NCBI GenBank assembly: GCA_030148985.1
Contig: JASBSJ010000084.1
Coordinates: 1 to 37,454 of the forward strand
Origin: Sphingopyxis sp.
GTDB taxonomy: Bacteria; Pseudomonadota; Alphaproteobacteria; Sphingomonadales; Sphingomonadaceae
DNA: 37,454 bases
Direction: 5' to 3'
Made by a program: the position numbers and the translations under genes. This document shows, piece by piece, positions 15,872 through 23,056 of the stretch; the stretch's first letter is position 1, and every line of letters starts with the position of its first letter. The notes beneath the pieces were generated by a model. That model saw nothing but the letters and a program-made list of their open reading frames with translations, had not been told where the DNA came from and did not search any database.

Positions 15872-16884
15872 GCCTCCTCCTCCTCCAGATCGCGGCCGAC
15901 CAGATGCAGCGCGCGTGCCTTGCGCTGGGTGAGTTCGCACCAGCGCAGCAGCCCGTCCTCGCTGCCGTGGGTGATCCATGTCTCGCCCGGATTTACCTCG
16001 GCGATCGTCGTCGTCAGCTCGTCCCAATCGGCATGGTCCGAGATCACCAGCGGCAGTTCGACCATCCGCTGCCGCGCCCGCTGGCGCACCCGCATCCAGC
16101 CCGACGCTATCGCGGTCACCGGGTCGGGCAACCGCCGCGACCAGCGATCGTTGAGGGCGGACGGCGGCGCGAGAATGATCTGCCCCGCCATTTCGGCCTT
16201 GTCGGCCTCGCTGACCAGCCGCAGCTCGCCCAAATCGACGCCGTGCCCGGCATAGAGCGCGCACATTTTTTCCAGCGCGCCGTGGATATAGATCGGCGCA
16301 TCCCACCCCGCGCCGCGCAATTCGGCGATTACCCGCTGCGCCTTGCCGAGCGCATAGGCGCCCACCAGCACCGAGCGGTCGGGCTCGGCGCGCACCGCAC
16401 CGATCAGCTTGGCGATCTCTTGCGCCGTCGGCGGGTGGCGAAACACTGGCAAGCCGAAGGTCGCCTCGGTGATGAAGATGTCGCACGGCACGACCTCGAA
16501 CGGCTTGCACGTCGGATCGGACCGCCGCTTGTAATCGCCGGTGACGACGATCCGCTCGCCGGCATATTCCATCAAAATCTGCGCGCTGCCGAGCACATGC
16601 CCCGCGGGGTGGAAAGAAAAACGCACCCCGCCAAGCTCGAACCCGTCGCCATAGGCGAACCCCCGATTATGGCTCGCCGCAACATCGACGCCATAGCGCA
16701 GCGCCATGATCGCCAGCGTTTCGGGGGTCGCGAACACCGCGCCATGGCCGCTGCGCGCATGGTCGGCGTGACCATGCGTCACCGCGGCGCGTTCGACCGG
16801 CCGCGACGGGTCGATCCACAGGTCGGCGGGCTTTACATAGATGCCGCCCGGATGCGGCTCGATCCAGGTTTTCGCCTTTGCCAT
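15868..16884 (-). CDS. Ligase-associated DNA damage response exonuclease
   Basis: A 338-residue metallo-beta-lactamase/beta-CASP-fold nuclease of the ligase-associated damage-response group, related to SNM1/Artemis and CPSF-73-like enzymes. The metal motif is THGHADHARSG (His37, His39, Asp41, His42). Further conserved parts are HPAGHVLGSAQILME, GDYKRRSDPTCKPFE and SDHADWDELTTTI. Its stop overlaps the GTG of the DNA ligase, and the sensor kinase ends 12 bp upstream. It probably trims damaged ends before sealing by the partner ligase. The helicase usual in this system is not in this window. Confidence 0.92.
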   Translation of the reverse strand: MAKAKTWIEPHPGGIYVKPADLWIDPSRPVERAAVTHGHADHARSGHGAVFATPETLAIMALRYGVDVAASHNRGFAYGDGFELGGVRFSFHPAGHVLGSAQILMEYAGERIVVTGDYKRRSDPTCKPFEVVPCDIFITEATFGLPVFRHPPTAQEIAKLIGAVRAEPDRSVLVGAYALGKAQRVIAELRGAGWDAPIYIHGALEKMCALYAGHGVDLGELRLVSEADKAEMAGQIILAPPSALNDRWSRRLPDPVTAIASGWMRVRQRARQRMVELPLVISDHADWDELTTTIAEVNPGETWITHGSEDGLLRWCELTQRKARALHLVGRDLEEEEA

Positions 16885-16896
16885 CGATCGCCGCGC

Positions 16897-18441
16897 TCAG
16901 GCCTCACGCCATCGTGCGGGCAGCGTGATGTCGACGATCAGCCCGCCCGGCTCCCACCGCCGCGCGATCGTGCCGCCAAGGTTGTTTTTGACGCTGCGTT
17001 CCATCAGCAATGTGCCGAAGCTCGTCCGTTCGGGCGGAGCAATTTCGCGCTCGGCGCCGCTTTCGGCCCAGGTCAGGCGAAAGCGGCGGTCCTCGGCGCC
17101 TTCGTCATCCTGCGTCCAGCTGACTTCGACCTGGCCGCGTTCGCCCGACAGTGCGCCGTGCTTGGCGGCATTGGTCGCGAGTTCGTTGAACAGCAGCGCC
17201 ATTGCCACCAGCGCATTTTCGGGGAGCAGCAGGTCGGGGCCCGACCAGCGGATGCGCGGAAAACTCGCCTCCACCTCGCGCAGCAGCGCGTGCATCGACC
17301 CGGTCATGAAATTGGCGCCGAGCAGCACATTCTGCGCGCGGTTGAGCGCGTCGAGCCGGCTGTTGATGCGCTCGACATAATCATCGACGTCGCGTGCGGC
17401 GTGGCGGGTGAGCGAGATGATCGCGCCGACGGTCGCGAACAGGTTGCGCATCCGGTGATGCAGCTCGCGCATCAACAGATTGGCATTTTCCTGGCGGCTT
17501 TTCTGTTCGGTGATGTCCATGCTGACCCCGGTCAGGATCGCATCGTCGGTCTTGACGTCCCAGTCGGCATGGACCGCAATCCAGCGCACCCCGCGTTCGG
17601 GATGCTGGATGCGATATTCGGTCGCATAATGCCCGCCATGCGCGACCGAATCGCCGAGCACGCTGCGCACCGTTTGGCGGTCGTCGGGGTGCAGCCGGCC
17701 ATAGAAGCCATCGATATGCGCCAGCGCGGTCGCATAATCGGCGCCCCACAGCTCGGCCACCGCGCCGCTCCAGTGGATCGCGCCGGTGCGCGCGTCATAG
17801 CGCCATGTCGCGATCCCTGAAAAATCGAGCGCGCGTTCCAGCGTCCGCCGCGCTTCATCGCGCTCGCTGACGATCCGGCGCAGGTCGGCTTCGGCCATCA
17901 CCAGCGCCGCGAAATCCTGAAGCCGTTCGAGTTCCCGAAAGCTGAGCGCCGGGCGTTCCTTGCGGTCGATGACGCACAGCGTTCCAAGGATGGCGTCATT
18001 ATAGGCGCGCAGCGGAACCCCGGCGTAAAAGCGGATATGGGGTTCGCCGGTGACGAGCGGATTGTCGCTGAACCGCGGGTCGGCGCGCGTATCGGAAACG
18101 ATGAGCGGCTGTTCGTCTTCGACGACATATTTGCAAAAGCTGACGTCGCGCGACGTTTCGGGAACGTCGAGCCCGTGCGCCGACTTGAACCATTGGCGGC
18201 AATCATCGACCAGCGAAATGAGGGCAATCGGCGCGTCGAAAAGGTCGGCCACCAGCTTGGTGACGCGGTCGAACGCCGGTTCGGGCTTGGTATCGAGCAA
18301 CCGGTATTCGCGCAGCGTTTCCAGCCGCCGTTGCTCGCGCGCGCTCTTCTCATCCTTCGCCTGGCGCAAATCGCGTTCCCCACCAGTTCGCGATGCGGCG
18401 GGGACCGCATCGCTCATATCCCCAGGGGGCCGCTCTGCCAT
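16897..18441 (-). CDS. HWE-family sensor histidine kinase with GAF and PAS domains (PhyK-like)
   Basis: A cytoplasmic 514-residue kinase with no membrane segment. A GAF domain covers about residues 45-165 (LREYRLLDTKPEPAFDRVTK to LGTLCVIDR). A PAS domain with a PAC tail covers about 200-315 and lacks the LOV cysteine motif. The dimerisation/phosphoacceptor motif is RELHHRMRNLFA with His328, and the ATPase has FNELATNAAKHGAL (about 418-431) and the W-x-E motif WAE, which define the HWE class. The gene is divergent from phyR, which strongly suggests it phosphorylates PhyR. The start is uncertain: an internal ATG at 18417 is also possible. It lies 12 bp upstream of the exonuclease gene. Confidence 0.88.
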   Translation of the reverse strand: MAERPPGDMSDAVPAASRTGGERDLRQAKDEKSAREQRRLETLREYRLLDTKPEPAFDRVTKLVADLFDAPIALISLVDDCRQWFKSAHGLDVPETSRDVSFCKYVVEDEQPLIVSDTRADPRFSDNPLVTGEPHIRFYAGVPLRAYNDAILGTLCVIDRKERPALSFRELERLQDFAALVMAEADLRRIVSERDEARRTLERALDFSGIATWRYDARTGAIHWSGAVAELWGADYATALAHIDGFYGRLHPDDRQTVRSVLGDSVAHGGHYATEYRIQHPERGVRWIAVHADWDVKTDDAILTGVSMDITEQKSRQENANLLMRELHHRMRNLFATVGAIISLTRHAARDVDDYVERINSRLDALNRAQNVLLGANFMTGSMHALLREVEASFPRIRWSGPDLLLPENALVAMALLFNELATNAAKHGALSGERGQVEVSWTQDDEGAEDRRFRLTWAESGAEREIAPPERTSFGTLLMERSVKNNLGGTIARRWEPGGLIVDITLPARWREA

Positions 18442-18576
18442 GAAGTTGGTCCCTATTAAATAGTCTTGGCGTCAAGGGAGCCTAAATCGGTGCGATTTCA
18501 CCGACTTGCTCCCCGGCGGCGGCGCGTCCCGGCTGATTCTACGCATCAGCGCGCGACAGGTTGCACCGGCGTGGGC

Positions 18577-18602
18577 GGAACCGGACGCCTGTGAAAGGCG
18601 TA
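18577..18602 (+). promoter_or_regulatory. Candidate EcfG-dependent promoter of phyR
   Basis: GGAAC at 18577-18581 and CGTA at 18599-18602 are 17 bp apart. The alphaproteobacterial general-stress consensus is GGAAC-N16/17-CGTT, so this matches eight of nine defined positions. A transcript would begin near 18609, leaving the GAGGGAGG site (18616-18623) and the ATG at 18631 in a short leader. Confidence 0.6.
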
Positions 18603-18630
18603 TGACCTACCTCATGAGGGAGGACATTAG

Positions 18631-19425
18631 ATGACATTGGGTGACGAGCTTCGCGGACACCTTCCCTATCTGCGCCGCTACGCGCGTGCGCTGACGGGCA
18701 GCCAGCAGCATGGCGACAATTATGTCCATGTTCTGCTGGAGGTGATCGTCGCGGCGCCGGACGAATTTCACAGCGGCGCGGGCACGCGCATCGACCTGTA
18801 TCGCGGTTTCCACCGCATCTGGGAAAGCGCCTATATCGACGATGGCGAGGGCAGCGACGATGCCGAAGACCCGCTCGTCCGCGCCGCGCACCAGCGCCTG
18901 ACGCAAATGACCCCGCTCGGCCGCCAGATCCTGCTGCTCACCGCGCTCGAAGGGTTTTCGGTCGAGGAGGCGGGGCAGATTACCGGCACCGATGCGCCGA
19001 CCGTCGAAACGCTGCTCGCCGATGCGGTCGCCGATCTCGACCGCGAATCGCGCACGTCGGTGCTGATCATCGAGGACGAGCCGCTGATCGCGATGGAGCT
19101 CGAACAAATCGTCCGTGGCCTGGGGCACGAGGTTGCCGGGATCGCGACGACGCACGAGGATGCCGTCGCGGCGTTCGAGGATACCGACGCAGGCCTCGTC
19201 CTGGCCGACATCCAGCTTGCCGACGGATCGTCAGGGATCGACGCGGTGCAGGATATTTTGGCGCGCGCGCCGGTGCCCGCGATCTTCATCACCGCCTTTC
19301 CCGAGCGGTTGCTGACCGGCGGACGGGTCGAGCCGACCTTCCTGATCTCGAAACCGTTTCGCGAAAATACGGTGCGCGCGGCGATCAGCCAGAGCCTGCT
19401 TTTCACGCCGCAGCTTGCGGCGTAA
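18631..19425 (+). CDS. phyR: PhyR, general stress response anti-anti-sigma regulator
   Basis: A 264-residue response regulator with reversed architecture: an N-terminal EcfG-mimicking sigma-like domain (about 1-138, with sigma-2-like LRGHLPYLRRYARALTG and sigma-4-like LTALEGFSVEEAGQITG) and a C-terminal receiver (about 143-260). Receiver residues are EDE at 148-150, phosphoacceptor Asp193 (LADIQLADG) and Lys in ISKPF; the FITAFPERLLTG segment is typical of this class. When phosphorylated, the sigma-like part sequesters NepR and frees EcfG. A strong GAGGGAGG precedes the ATG. It is divergent from the HWE kinase, and a GGAAC-type promoter suggests feedback by EcfG. Confidence 0.95.
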   Translation: MTLGDELRGHLPYLRRYARALTGSQQHGDNYVHVLLEVIVAAPDEFHSGAGTRIDLYRGFHRIWESAYIDDGEGSDDAEDPLVRAAHQRLTQMTPLGRQILLLTALEGFSVEEAGQITGTDAPTVETLLADAVADLDRESRTSVLIIEDEPLIAMELEQIVRGLGHEVAGIATTHEDAVAAFEDTDAGLVLADIQLADGSSGIDAVQDILARAPVPAIFITAFPERLLTGGRVEPTFLISKPFRENTVRAAISQSLLFTPQLAA

Positions 19426-19439
19426 CGTTTACACGGTTT

Positions 19440-19521
19440 GCGGCACCGGCCCGCTCCCCCACCCGGCCTCCCCGACGCTAGTAACCTAGGGAGGCCGGGT
19501 GGGGGAGCGGGCCGGTGCCGC
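19440..19521. repeat. Perfect 33-bp-arm palindrome between phyR and ecfG copy 2
   Basis: Positions 19441-19472 and 19489-19520 are perfect inverse complements (32 bp, plus one flanking G-C pair) around a 16-base loop, cgacgctagtaaccta. The arm begins cggcaccggcccgctccccc. It sits between two convergent genes, 14 bp after the phyR stop and 26 bp before the ecfG2 stop, and would make an extremely stable RNA hairpin from either side. No T tract follows. It differs from repeat classes A-D. Confidence 0.92.
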
Positions 19522-19547
19522 CGTCCGGCGAAAGCCGGAACAAACCC

Positions 19548-20102
19548 TCAATCGGGCGTCGGCGCGCCGCTGGTCAGGTCGTCGACATTGTCCATGATCG
19601 CGCGGAATGCGTCGCTTGCCGGCAGCACGTCGTTACTCCGCAGCGGCATCTCGCCGCTGCCGAGAATCGTCTGAAGCGCGGCGCGGGCGCGCGACACGCG
19701 GCTCTTCATCGTGCCGACCGCGCAGCCGCAGATCGCGGCGCCTTCCTCATAGGATAATTGCCCCGCACCGATCAGGATCAGCGCCTCGCGCTGGTCGACG
19801 GGCAGCATCAGCAGCGCGCGCTGGACATCGGCGAGGTGCAGACTGTCGCCCTGATCGTCGGGCGCGACGAGCAGCCGCTCGGCCGCCTGCTCGTCATATT
19901 CGGCGGTGAATTTCTTGCGCCGCATCTGCGACAGGAAACAATTGCGCAAGATGACGAAGGCCCAGCTTTTCATGCTCGACGGCCCCGGCACATATTGCTC
20001 GCGCGCCTTCCACGCCTTCAGCATCGTTTCCTGGACCAGATCGTCGGCAAGGTCGGCGTTGCCGCACAGGCTGCGGCCGAACGCGCGCAGGTGCGGCAAC
20101 AT
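19548..20102 (-). CDS. EcfG-type sigma factor, second copy
   Basis: An ECF sigma factor of the EcfG (ECF15) group, 184 residues from the first ATG. The sigma-2 hallmark FVILRNCFLSQMRRKKF and the sigma-4 part LPVDQREALILIGAGQLSYEEGAAICGCAVGTMKSRVSRAR match the canonical copy at 21062-21697. The homology clearly continues upstream of this ATG (TPQPLDDASFKRELAA reads in frame to 20156), but no ATG, GTG or TTG exists there; the frame is closed at 20213. An ATG at 20203 in another frame ends at a TGA overlapping an in-frame CTG (20168). The true start is unresolved. It is downstream of the BLUF gene on the same strand. Confidence 0.82.
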   Translation of the reverse strand: MLPHLRAFGRSLCGNADLADDLVQETMLKAWKAREQYVPGPSSMKSWAFVILRNCFLSQMRRKKFTAEYDEQAAERLLVAPDDQGDSLHLADVQRALLMLPVDQREALILIGAGQLSYEEGAAICGCAVGTMKSRVSRARAALQTILGSGEMPLRSNDVLPASDAFRAIMDNVDDLTSGAPTPD

Positions 20103-20226
20103 CGCCGCCAGTTCGCGTTTGAAACTGGCGTCGTCGAGCGGTTGAGGCGTTACGGTGCTGATAGTCAGGCCCTTGTCTGGCAGCCCGATTTTCGCGGACG
20201 CATGACGGGCTTAACGCGCTGGCGCA

Positions 20227-20652
20227 TCATTGCAAGGGCGCCTGCCCACCGGGCGGCGTTCCGCGTCGGCCGAGGGCGACGAAATTGCCCAGCATCCGTT
20301 CGAATTCGGGATCGAGCCGACCGTTCGCCGCGAGCTGCGCAAACTCCGCCTCATGCCCCTGGAACGCGGGTTCATAGAGCATCGTCCAGTCGGAAAACTC
20401 GCGCTCCTCGATAGTGCGGCGCCGGATTTCGACCATGCCGCTGTGGCGCGGATCCTCGCGGATCGCGGCCAGGCAGGCATCGACCCGGTCGGCAGCGCCT
20501 TCGAGCAATTGCATGAAATTATGGCCATTATAGATGAGCGCACCGGTCAGCGCATCGCGCGCATTGTTGCGGCGCGCGGTCACCAATATTGCGTCGATGT
20601 CGGCAGGTGAAAGCAGCGGATCGGCGACGCTGACATAGATTACGGAAAGCAA
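20227..20652 (-). CDS. BLUF-domain blue-light photoreceptor
   Basis: A 141-residue short BLUF protein binding FAD for blue-light sensing. From a TTG start at 20652 (GGAG nine bases upstream) the key residues are Tyr6 (VIYVS), Asn30 (ARRNNARD), Gln48 (NFMQLLEG), Trp89 and Met91 (FSDWTML). These match Tyr8, Asn32, Gln50, Trp91 and Met93 of Slr1694/PixD with a constant offset of two, as I recall those numbers. A C-terminal extension of about 45 residues has no recognised effector domain, so output is probably by protein contact. A longer open frame to 20763 is possible but has no family support. It lies between nepR (divergent) and ecfG2 (downstream, same strand). Confidence 0.9.
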   Translation of the reverse strand: MLSVIYVSVADPLLSPADIDAILVTARRNNARDALTGALIYNGHNFMQLLEGAADRVDACLAAIREDPRHSGMVEIRRRTIEEREFSDWTMLYEPAFQGHEAEFAQLAANGRLDPEFERMLGNFVALGRRGTPPGGQAPLQ

Positions 20653-20771
20653 GTGGGCACGCTCCAGTCGTGCGATCACAATGACCGCTACGGTGTGACC
20701 CCTCACATCGGCCTGATTAGGGCCGGTGTGGCATCTTGGCAACGCATTCGTCGCAAAAAACAACTTTGCCG

Positions 20772-20796
20772 GGAACCCGACCCGTTTTTCCTCGTT
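20772..20796 (+). promoter_or_regulatory. EcfG-dependent promoter of nepR-ecfG
   Basis: GGAAC (20772-20776), a 16-bp spacer, and CGTT (20793-20796) match the alphaproteobacterial general-stress promoter consensus exactly. The site faces nepR. Transcription would start near 20803, which is almost at the first in-frame ATG of nepR (20805) and 26 bases before the second (20829). It implies autoregulation of nepR-ecfG by EcfG. Confidence 0.82.
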
Positions 20797-20804
20797 GCTC
20801 TGGC

Positions 20805-21062
20805 ATGGCTACGCAAGGCAACAACGGAATGAATGGCAAGGGGCCCCCGCCGCCCCAGGAGGCCGATGCTCCGCGCCGCGCGAAGGGAAGCTTTCCTGGA
20901 ACGCAAGGCGATGAATGGCATCGCACGCTGACCGGACGGCAGGCGCCCGAGCCGGTGAGCGCGAAGCTGCGCATGATTTATGGCAATATCGTCTCCGAAC
21001 AATTGCCCGATCAGATGCTCGACCTGCTCTCGCAGCTCGATCAGAAAAGCCCGAAATCATAA
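20805..21062 (+). CDS. nepR: NepR, anti-sigma factor of the general stress response
   Basis: An 85-residue protein whose C-terminal half holds the NepR core (EPVSAKLRMIYGNIVSEQLP then DQMLDLLSQLD), the two helices that grip EcfG and, alternatively, the sigma-like domain of PhyR. The first half is a low-complexity Gly/Pro/basic extension. The start is uncertain: ATG at 20805 has no ribosome binding site and lies at the predicted transcription start, while ATG at 20829 has AAGG ten bases upstream and would give 77 residues. Its stop overlaps the ecfG start (TAATG), so sigma and anti-sigma are translationally coupled. Confidence 0.9.
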   Translation: MATQGNNGMNGKGPPPPQEADAPRRAKGSFPGTQGDEWHRTLTGRQAPEPVSAKLRMIYGNIVSEQLPDQMLDLLSQLDQKSPKS

Positions 21063-21697
21063 TGGCGGCCCCGACTGCCGCTGCCTCGCAGCCGCCGGCC
21101 GAGACGCTTTCGGACAGCGAATTCAAGGCATTGCTTGCCGGCGTCATCCCGCATCTGCGCGCCTATGGCCGCAGCCTGTCGGGAAACCCCGATCTTGCCG
21201 ACGATTTGACTCAGGATACGATGGTCAAGGCGTGGGCGTCGCGCGACAGGTTCGAACGCGGGACGTCGATCAAGGCGTGGACCTTCGTCATCCTGCGCAA
21301 CACCTTTCTGTCGCAGATGCGCCGCAACAAGTTCGTCGGCGAATATGACGAGACCGCGGTCGAGCGCACCATGTCGACCCCCGCCAGCCAGGAAGACAGC
21401 GGCGAGATGGCCGACCTGCAGCGCGGCCTGATGGAATTGCCCCAGGACCAGCGCGAGGCGCTGATCCTCGTCGGCGCGGGCGGCATGTCGTATGAAGAAG
21501 CGGCAAGCATTTGCGACTGCGCGCTCGGCACGATGAAAAGCCGCGTGTCCCGCGCGCGGACCGCGCTTGAGGAGATCATGACGCGCGGCCAATTCGTGCA
21601 AAAGCGCGCCGACGCTCCGCCGGCGAGCGAAGCGGTCGATGCCATCATGGACAGCGTCGAGGAAATCACCGCGCGCCGCGAGGCGGCGAACCGGTAA
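21062..21697 (+). CDS. ecfG: EcfG, general stress response ECF sigma factor
   Basis: A 211-residue extracytoplasmic-function sigma factor of the EcfG group that directs RNA polymerase to GGAAC/CGTT promoters. Sigma-2 spans about residues 25-95 (IPHLRAYGRSLSGNPDLADD, then FVILRNTFLSQMRRNKF), and sigma-4 spans about 130-185 (LPQDQREALILVGAGGMSYEEA, then GTMKSRVSRARTAL). The start at 21062 shares one base with the nepR stop; the longer open frame overlaps nepR and is rejected. Unlike the second copy at 19548-20102, it has a complete N-terminus. Activity is expected to be held off by NepR and released by phosphorylated PhyR. Confidence 0.95.
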   Translation: MAAPTAAASQPPAETLSDSEFKALLAGVIPHLRAYGRSLSGNPDLADDLTQDTMVKAWASRDRFERGTSIKAWTFVILRNTFLSQMRRNKFVGEYDETAVERTMSTPASQEDSGEMADLQRGLMELPQDQREALILVGAGGMSYEEAASICDCALGTMKSRVSRARTALEEIMTRGQFVQKRADAPPASEAVDAIMDSVEEITARREAANR

Positions 21698-21702
21698 TGG
21701 CC

Positions 21703-21792
21703 CGTCGCCCCCGCGAAGGCGGGGGCCGCCGGCGGTTTACGCCACGCCGCCGAGCAAGGCCTCCAGCGGCCCCCGCCTCCGCGGGGGCGACG
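21703..21792. repeat. Class C palindromic repeat
   Basis: Arms cgtcgcccccgcgaaggcgg and the complementary ccgcctccgcgggggcgacg; same architecture as 6988-7079, including the ccgccgg shoulder. It separates ecfG from the sugar dehydrogenase gene and is a likely terminator-like structure for the nepR-ecfG transcript. Confidence 0.82.
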
Positions 21793-21870
21793 GATGGTTT
21801 CACGCCCCTCGACAAAGGCGAGCCGCTGCTTCAAAACAACACCTCTTCCCCAGCAAAGCGAGATTTTCCG

Positions 21871-23046
21871 ATGAAAAATCTTCCCCCCTTCGCTCTTGTC
21901 GCCGCGCTCGCCGTGGCCGCCTGCTCGGCGCCGGCCAGCACCGAGGCTGCCCCCGCCGACACCGCCGCGCTCGACGCATCGGGCGCGCATCCCGCCGCCC
22001 CGCTCGCCGACGCGCCCTTCACGGTGCAGGATGTCGCCGAGTTCAACGAACCCTGGGCAATGACCTTCGTCCCCGGAACGCGCGCCGCGCTGGTGACCGA
22101 GAAATCGGGCAAGCTCAAACTCTGGCAGGAAAGCGGCCCGACGCTCGACGTCGCGGGTGTTCCCGCGGTCGCCTATGGCGGTCAGGGCGGCCTCGGCGAC
22201 GTCATCGTCGCGCCCGATTTCGCGACCTCCGGCACGATTTACCTCAGCTGGGCCGAAGCGGGCAGCGACAGCACCTTCGGCGCCGTCGTCGGCCGCGGCA
22301 AGCTGGTCCAGGGCGCGGCGCCGCGCATCGAGGGGCTGGAGGTGATCTGGAAACAGGCGCCAAAGGTAACGGGCCGCGGCCATTATTCGCACCGCCTCGC
22401 CTTCTCACCCGACGGCCAATATCTCTTCATCGGTTCGGGCGAGCGGCAGAAGTTCGACCCGGCGCAGGACATGACGGGCAATCTCGGCAAGATCGTCCGC
22501 CTGAACCCCGACGGCAGCGTTCCGGCAGACAACCCCTTTGCCAGCGAAGGCGGCGTCACCGCGCAAATCTGGTCGCTCGGGCACCGCAACATCCTGGGCC
22601 TTGCTTTCGACGATGCCGGGCGGCTGTGGAATCAGGAAATGGGCCCGCGCCATGGTGACGAGGTCAATCTGGTCGAGGCCAAGGCCAATTACGGCTATCC
22701 GATCGTGTCGAACGGCGATCATTATGACGGCCGCGACATCCCCGACCATCCGACGCGCCCCGAATTTGCCGCGCCGAAGCTGTGGTGGAAGCCCGCCGTC
22801 TCCCCGGCCGGCCTCGCCTTCTATGGCGGCGACCTTTATCCCGGCTGGAAAAACAGCCTGCTGATGGGCGCGCTCTCGGGCGAGGGGCTGGTGCAGATGC
22901 GGATCGACGGCGAAACGCTGCACAAGGCGGGGCGCTGGGATTTCGGCACGCGTATCCGCGAAGTGGAGGTGCGCAATGACGGCACCGTCTGGCTGCTCAC
23001 CGACGGCGACGACGGCAAGCTGGTGAAGCTGATCCCGAAAGGATAA
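21871..23046 (+). CDS. PQQ-dependent sugar dehydrogenase (glucose/sorbosone dehydrogenase fold), lipoprotein
   Basis: A 391-residue six-bladed beta-propeller protein of the soluble aldose-sugar dehydrogenase (GSDH/YliI) family, expected to oxidise sugars with PQQ at the envelope. The ATG at 21871 begins a lipoprotein signal with lipobox AVAAC (Cys18); the frame runs further upstream only through the class C repeat. Family motifs are FNEPWAMTFVPG, GQGGLGDVIVAPDF, the active-site region GRGHYSHRLAFSPDG, GHRNILGLAFD and NQEMGPRHGDEVNLVE. Residues 22-48 are an Ala-rich linker after the lipid anchor. The hydrolase gene follows after 10 bp. Confidence 0.9.
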   Translation: MKNLPPFALVAALAVAACSAPASTEAAPADTAALDASGAHPAAPLADAPFTVQDVAEFNEPWAMTFVPGTRAALVTEKSGKLKLWQESGPTLDVAGVPAVAYGGQGGLGDVIVAPDFATSGTIYLSWAEAGSDSTFGAVVGRGKLVQGAAPRIEGLEVIWKQAPKVTGRGHYSHRLAFSPDGQYLFIGSGERQKFDPAQDMTGNLGKIVRLNPDGSVPADNPFASEGGVTAQIWSLGHRNILGLAFDDAGRLWNQEMGPRHGDEVNLVEAKANYGYPIVSNGDHYDGRDIPDHPTRPEFAAPKLWWKPAVSPAGLAFYGGDLYPGWKNSLLMGALSGEGLVQMRIDGETLHKAGRWDFGTRIREVEVRNDGTVWLLTDGDDGKLVKLIPKG

Positions 23047-23056
23047 GAGCCGCCGC

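Noticed and set aside
15874..16510. Upstream extension of the DNA ligase frame
   Set aside because: The frame stays open into the exonuclease gene, but the GTG at 15871 with a strong ribosome binding site gives the normal family N-terminus.
15814..17820. Plus-strand open frame of 668 codons
   Set aside because: It is antisense to the exonuclease and kinase genes, which have full motifs. Its Arg/His/Asp-rich composition is what high-GC antisense frames give.
16897..18441. LOV photoreceptor kinase
   Set aside because: The PAS domain lacks the flavin-adduct cysteine motif of LOV domains, so light sensing is assigned only to the BLUF protein.
20213..20262. EcfG-type promoter for the second ecfG
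   Set aside because: GTTCC and AACG (the reverse-complement elements) are present but about 41 bp apart, not 16-17.
21697..21870. N-terminal extension of the sugar dehydrogenase through the class C repeat
   Set aside because: The ATG at 21871 starts a clean lipoprotein signal, so the repeat is upstream of the gene and not part of it, unlike the ligase case.
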